NCBI GenBank assembly: GCA_003551265.1
Contig: PUMG01000260.1
Coordinates: 1 to 9,569 of the forward strand
DNA from: Halovenus sp.
Lineage (GTDB): Archaea > Halobacteriota > Halobacteria > Halobacteriales > Haloarculaceae
Reading direction: 5' to 3'
DNA: 9,569 nt
Part shown: positions 6,265 to 9,569 of the stretch, piece by piece
How positions within the stretch are numbered: the first letter of the stretch is position 1
Layout: every line of letters starts with the position of its first letter
Translations under genes and position numbers: made by a program
Notes under the pieces: model-generated
Told to the model about the DNA's origin: nothing
Seen by the model: only the letters and a program-made list of their open reading frames with translations
Database searches by the model: none

Positions 6265-7104
6265 GTGCGTTTTGGCTCCTTCGACAACCTCTTTGTGCGG
6301 GACCGAACTAACCCCAGTGTGCGACGATTCAGCGCAGAGTACCTGAAAGCGACTCGCGAAGGGATGTGGAGCGATTCGCGCGAAGCGCTCACAGACCTCG
6401 AACTCGAAACTCGAGACCAGGTTCTCGATGTCGGTGCTGGAACGGGCGAATTGACTCGCGTTCTCCGTGAGGAGGTCCCTGGAGAGGTCGTCGCGATAGA
6501 CGCCGACCAGTCACTCCTGTCACACGTTCAGCCACCGCACGTGCTCGGTGACGCGACGCGACTTCCGTTCCGAGACGGTGCGTTCGACCTCGTGGTCTGT
6601 CAGGCACTGCTGGTCAATCTCCCTGACCCACTCGTTAGCCTTCGAGAGTTCGTCCGCGTCACCAGTGACTGCCTCGCCGTCATCGAACCCGACAACAGCG
6701 AGGTCTGCATCGATTCCAGCGTCCCCAGCGAAGCCCCGCTCGCTCGCCGAGCCCGACGGTTGTATCTCGACGGCGTCGACACGGATGCAACCCTCGGTGC
6801 GGTTCCCGAGCTGTTTTCGACTGTGGGTCTCGACGACGTTACAGTCAGGCGCTACGACCACGAACGGACTATCGAACCACCGTACACCCCACTGGCGCTC
6901 GAAAGTACCCGCAAGAAAGCCAGCGGAATCGGCATCGAGAGCGACCGGGAGACGATTCTGGCTGGCAACACCACTCCGGAGACGTTCGATACACTTCGCC
7001 AAGAGTGGCGAGCAATGGGTCGAGAAGTCATCAGCCAGATGCAAGATGGGGAGTATCGTCAGCGAGAGGTTGTTCCGTTCTACGTCACGGTCGGCCACGT
7101 TTGA
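6265..7104 (+). CDS. Class I SAM-dependent methyltransferase
   Basis: A 279-residue protein with a Rossmann-type methyltransferase domain over about residues 35-155. Motif I is VLDVGAGTG (53-61), the acidic residue that binds the SAM ribose is D79 (VVAIDAD), the adenine-contact region is LGDATRLPF (D96) and motif IV is FDLVVCQALLVNLPDP (107-122). The N-terminal block PSVRRFSAEYLKATREGMW is typical of a haloarchaeal group whose substrate is unknown. The C-terminal ~120 residues form a helical, acidic extension. The GTG start at 6265 is chosen because it keeps FDNLFVRDRTNP; it has no well-spaced ribosome-binding site, and later GTG codons (6295, 6319) remain possible. The gene lies 30 bases after nfo with a hairpin between them and no TATA box of its own, suggesting read-through from nfo. 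The fold is certain; the substrate is not. Confidence 0.9.
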   Translation: MRFGSFDNLFVRDRTNPSVRRFSAEYLKATREGMWSDSREALTDLELETRDQVLDVGAGTGELTRVLREEVPGEVVAIDADQSLLSHVQPPHVLGDATRLPFRDGAFDLVVCQALLVNLPDPLVSLREFVRVTSDCLAVIEPDNSEVCIDSSVPSEAPLARRARRLYLDGVDTDATLGAVPELFSTVGLDDVTVRRYDHERTIEPPYTPLALESTRKKASGIGIESDRETILAGNTTPETFDTLRQEWRAMGREVISQMQDGEYRQREVVPFYVTVGHV

Positions 7105-7132
7105 GATACTGGTCGATGAAACGATTGGTAAA

Positions 7133-7143
7133 CTATTATTAAT
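7133..7143 (+). promoter_or_regulatory. TATA box of the six-helix membrane protein gene
   Basis: An A/T-rich run, CTATTATTAAT, is centred about 29-31 bases before the ATG at 7169. It stands out in otherwise GC-rich sequence. It supports that ATG as a leaderless start and makes the gene independent of the methyltransferase 64 bases upstream. Confidence 0.6.
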
Positions 7144-7168
7144 CTTCGCTCGGAGCATTCTTCTGGCT

Positions 7169-7948
7169 ATGACATTCACCGTCGGGCAAACGTTCAAGGA
7201 GGCTATCGACCGACTGACAACACAGGCTGCTGCAGTCATCATCGCTGGACTGGCAGTGTTCGGCATCATTCGAACTGCTGCTGGGCAGGATATCTACACC
7301 GGTATCGTCGAGGGTATCCTCGACTCGCTGGAGACTGCAGACTTTCGTGAGGACCTCGGACCGAACGCGACAGAGGCACTGGAAAGCGCCGAGGCGGAAC
7401 TCGAAGCCTCTATCGCGGAGCTTTCACTGGCGCTGGGTCTGAGTCCGTCGATTGCTGCCGTTCTCTGGTTGATTGCCTACGTACTCGGACTGGCAGTCAT
7501 TATCGTCGGACTCGACACGTTCGGCAACGAAGGGGATACGTTCGCAGAGTTCGAAACCGACAACATCGGCTGGAACGTCCTTCACCTGTTCCTCGGGTCG
7601 ATTGTGTTCGGGATTCTCGTTACCGTCGGCCTGTTGTTGTTCGTAATTCCGGGATTGTTGTTCATCGTCTTTCTGTTTTTCTTCCCGGCAGCGATCGCGC
7701 TCGACAACCAGTCCTTTTTCGAGGCGTTCTCGACCTCTGCCAGCATCGCTCGCAATAACTTCCTCTCCACGGTGGGGCTGATTCTCCTCGCCCTTGTCGT
7801 GTTCATCGCTCTCGGCATTGTCGGATGGATTATCGGTGGTGCAATCTCCGGTGCGCCGGGAGAGGTTTTCGACGAACTGTTCAGTGCGTTCGCAACGGCG
7901 CTCGGACTCGCAATTGTCGCACGCGCATATGTGGGCGCCACACGCTGA
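7169..7948 (+). CDS. Six-helix integral membrane protein of unknown function
   Basis: A 259-residue protein from the ATG giving MTFTVGQTFKEAIDRL. The frame is open far upstream, but that stretch overlaps the methyltransferase in another frame and is not coding. Hydrophobic segments lie at about 18-35, 94-114, 136-158, 160-177, 200-224 and 236-254. Between helices 1 and 2 there is a polar, acidic loop of about 58 residues (DSLETADFREDLGPNATEAL onward). The part FPAAIALDNQSFFEAFSTSA followed by SIARNNFLSTVGL resembles a pattern in small archaeal and bacterial membrane families (UPF0259/DUF4013-like and haloarchaeal DUF families), where a helix hairpin precedes an amphipathic S-x-x-x-x-x-N-F segment. 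No catalytic motif is visible and no function can be given. It has its own TATA box and converges on the histidine kinase. Confidence 0.85.
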   Translation: MTFTVGQTFKEAIDRLTTQAAAVIIAGLAVFGIIRTAAGQDIYTGIVEGILDSLETADFREDLGPNATEALESAEAELEASIAELSLALGLSPSIAAVLWLIAYVLGLAVIIVGLDTFGNEGDTFAEFETDNIGWNVLHLFLGSIVFGILVTVGLLLFVIPGLLFIVFLFFFPAAIALDNQSFFEAFSTSASIARNNFLSTVGLILLALVVFIALGIVGWIIGGAISGAPGEVFDELFSAFATALGLAIVARAYVGATR

Positions 7949-7995
7949 CGTTGCTCGTTGTTCCCTGGAGTTCCTCAACCCCGCCTGCAATCCAG

Positions 7996-9569
7996 CTACA
8001 CACCATCTCGTCGAGAGTTATTCTCAGAAAAATCTGCAGACGGAAGCGACAGCGTGACTGTCGTTCCCCGGGGAGTGTTGTTCGCAAACGTGAGTTCACC
8101 AGAAGAGAGCGAGGCCGTCCACTCCACCAGCCACAGTCCGAGTCCGCTTCCGTGTTCGAGACTGTTCTCTGCTCGTGTGCCCAGAAAGTCGATCTCCTCC
8201 TCAGTGATTCCCGACCCATTATCTGTGACGTTGATGTGAAGTTCACCTTCTGTGGCCTCAAACCAGAGAGTTACTTCGGGTGTCTGTTGGTCGTTGTGAA
8301 ACACCGCATTCTCCACAAGTTCACCCAGCGCCATCGCGAGGAGGTCGCTATCGACGACCCGAACCGCTGTCGACATATCGTCTGCAGTCGGCGTGAACTC
8401 GATGTTCGTGTCCGGATACGTCGTTCGGATGTCGGTACAGACCCGTTCAACTATCGGTTCAACTTCGACGACCTCTGTATCGCCTCGCTGTAACGTCTGT
8501 TCGATGTGTCGCGCCTTCTCTGCAAGTCTGATAACCTGCTGGGTCTTCTCTAGTGCCGCTCTCGCATGGTCACTGTAGTCTCTGTCGGCTGGGTGAGTGT
8601 GCTGTAACAGCTCCAGATAGCCGGTCACAACGTTCAGGTCGTTTCGGATGTTGTGGCGTAGCACACGGTTAAGCACGCTGAGACGCTGCTCGCGTTCGAT
8701 GAGTTCGGTGACCTCGTTCAGGTACAGTATCCAACCAACCTCCTCGCCCTTGCTGTTCGTCAGCGTCGTCGTACGCGCCCGGAACACTCGTTCGACTCCA
8801 TCGATTTCGGCACTGAACTCGCCGCCATCTACGTTCACATCATCACGAAGAACCTGCTCGACCGATTGGCCGTTGTTCAGCCTGTCGATAATTTGTTCTG
8901 CAGTTGTATTGAAGTCCCTGACCACCCCCTGTGGTCCGAAAATGACGACACCGTCGTCTAGTTCTTCCAGAAGGCGGTCACGAGCGACGGGCCGTACATC
9001 CAGCAGATCCCGCTGGAACAGTGCAATCGCGAAGACCAGTCCGATAATCACGAGCGTCACCGACGTGAAATCGACCACGATTTCCTGGCCGAATTTGATG
9101 TTCACAGCCACGTTCGTAATCAGCGGGAGAGCACCGCCCAGAAAAATTACACTGACCTGTTTCTGGTAGACGGGACCGGACCGGGCGAATTCGACCCCGA
9201 GAAGACACAGGCTCGCGAACATGAGCAGATACAGATATCCGAGACTGAGCCAGTACCAGAGTCCGAACTCGGGAACGAGTGTCGACACGCCCATGGTCCG
9301 GGTAATTGAAACAGACTCCCAGTACAGTCCGTGGGACGCGTTCGTCCATACGACAGCAATCGTCAACAGGGGAATTACCGACAACCCCGTGTACGTCCAC
9401 CGAGAGAGCCAGCGTTCGTAGCCCGCGTATCGGAGCACCAGCACGAAGTATACGACTGGTGCGAACACGGTCCCGGGAAATCGAAGCTGTTGCCAGAACA
9501 GAACCTGGTCGATATCAGTGTAGCCGAGGCTGATTGCGTGGGGAATCGCCCAGGCCGAGGAGGCAAACA
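7996..9569 (-). CDS. Membrane sensor histidine kinase (7TM-PAS-HisKA-HATPase), N-terminus beyond the window
   Basis: The frame runs to the right edge, so the start is missing; 523 residues are visible. A GTG at 9468 would leave a truncated sensor, while the 33 codons before it continue the helical domain (AWAIPHAISLGYTDIDQVLF). Numbering from that GTG: at least five membrane helices lie within about 1-152, with WTNASHGLYWESV matching the histidine-kinase 7TM sensor family. A PAS domain spans about 165-262. The H-box is LNRVLRHNIRNDLNVVTGYL with phospho-acceptor H272 (codon 8653-8655). HATPase motifs are the N-box ELVENAVFHND (N387), the G1 box DNGSG (416-420) and the G2 box GSGLGLW (440-446). 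The enzyme should autophosphorylate in response to a membrane or cytosolic signal and pass phosphate to a receiver. No partner is adjacent in the window. The gene converges on the membrane protein with a 47-base gap holding nothing recognisable. Confidence 0.94.
   Translation of the reverse strand, partial: FASSAWAIPHAISLGYTDIDQVLFWQQLRFPGTVFAPVVYFVLVLRYAGYERWLSRWTYTGLSVIPLLTIAVVWTNASHGLYWESVSITRTMGVSTLVPEFGLWYWLSLGYLYLLMFASLCLLGVEFARSGPVYQKQVSVIFLGGALPLITNVAVNIKFGQEIVVDFTSVTLVIIGLVFAIALFQRDLLDVRPVARDRLLEELDDGVVIFGPQGVVRDFNTTAEQIIDRLNNGQSVEQVLRDDVNVDGGEFSAEIDGVERVFRARTTTLTNSKGEEVGWILYLNEVTELIEREQRLSVLNRVLRHNIRNDLNVVTGYLELLQHTHPADRDYSDHARAALEKTQQVIRLAEKARHIEQTLQRGDTEVVEVEPIVERVCTDIRTTYPDTNIEFTPTADDMSTAVRVVDSDLLAMALGELVENAVFHNDQQTPEVTLWFEATEGELHINVTDNGSGITEEEIDFLGTRAENSLEHGSGLGLWLVEWTASLSSGELTFANNTPRGTTVTLSLPSADFSENNSRRDGV

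Noticed and set aside
6548..7168. The upstream extension of the membrane-protein frame
   Set aside because: It overlaps the methyltransferase in another frame and reads as Ser/Arg/Thr-rich shadow sequence; the TATA box and hydrophobic start place the real ATG at 7169.
7424..7990. A 188-codon minus-strand open frame opposite the membrane protein
   Set aside because: Its Asp/Glu/Gln/Asn-rich product is the expected antisense of hydrophobic codons; it has no promoter or domain.
4517..9569. The receiver and the histidine kinase as a cognate pair
   Set aside because: They are about 3 kb apart with five unrelated genes between them and separate transcription, so proximity gives no support for pairing.

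Overview
The window looks like chromosomal DNA from a haloarchaeon (class Halobacteria). Coding regions are GC-rich and the predicted proteins are strongly acidic. Gene starts mostly lack a usable Shine-Dalgarno sequence. Several genes instead carry an A/T-rich TATA-like box about 27-31 bases before the start codon, as expected for leaderless archaeal transcripts. The genus cannot be named from the sequence alone.

Layout from left to right: (1) the C-terminal end of an M32 carboxypeptidase (+). (2) A convergent small heat-shock protein gene (-), with a striking nested inverted repeat in the gap between the two. (3) A two-KH-domain RNA-binding protein of the archaeal Dim2/Pno1 type (-). (4) A divergent, translationally coupled pair, gcvPA-gcvPB (+), for the two halves of the glycine-cleavage P-protein. 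(5) A convergent minus-strand pair: a 54-residue zinc-ribbon protein followed after 3 bases by a stand-alone receiver-domain response regulator. (6) Divergent from it, a 56-residue basic zinc-ribbon protein (+). (7) Endonuclease IV (+) and, 30 bases later, a class I SAM-dependent methyltransferase (+). (8) A six-helix membrane protein with its own promoter (+). (9) A convergent membrane histidine kinase (7TM-PAS-HisKA-HATPase, -) whose N-terminus runs off the right edge.

Most of this is core or housekeeping content: peptide turnover, protein quality control, ribosome biogenesis, glycine catabolism, base-excision repair and signalling. There is no sign of a prophage, insertion sequence, CRISPR array, tRNA or rRNA. 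Every gap between genes is shorter than about 110 bases.

I found no convincing new multi-gene system. The items most worth a second look are the nested stem-loop at 468-547, the pair of divergently transcribed mini zinc-ribbon genes (one linked to a receiver protein, the other unusually basic for a halophile), a hairpin filling the nfo-methyltransferase gap, and the absence of gcvT and gcvH next to gcvPA-gcvPB.
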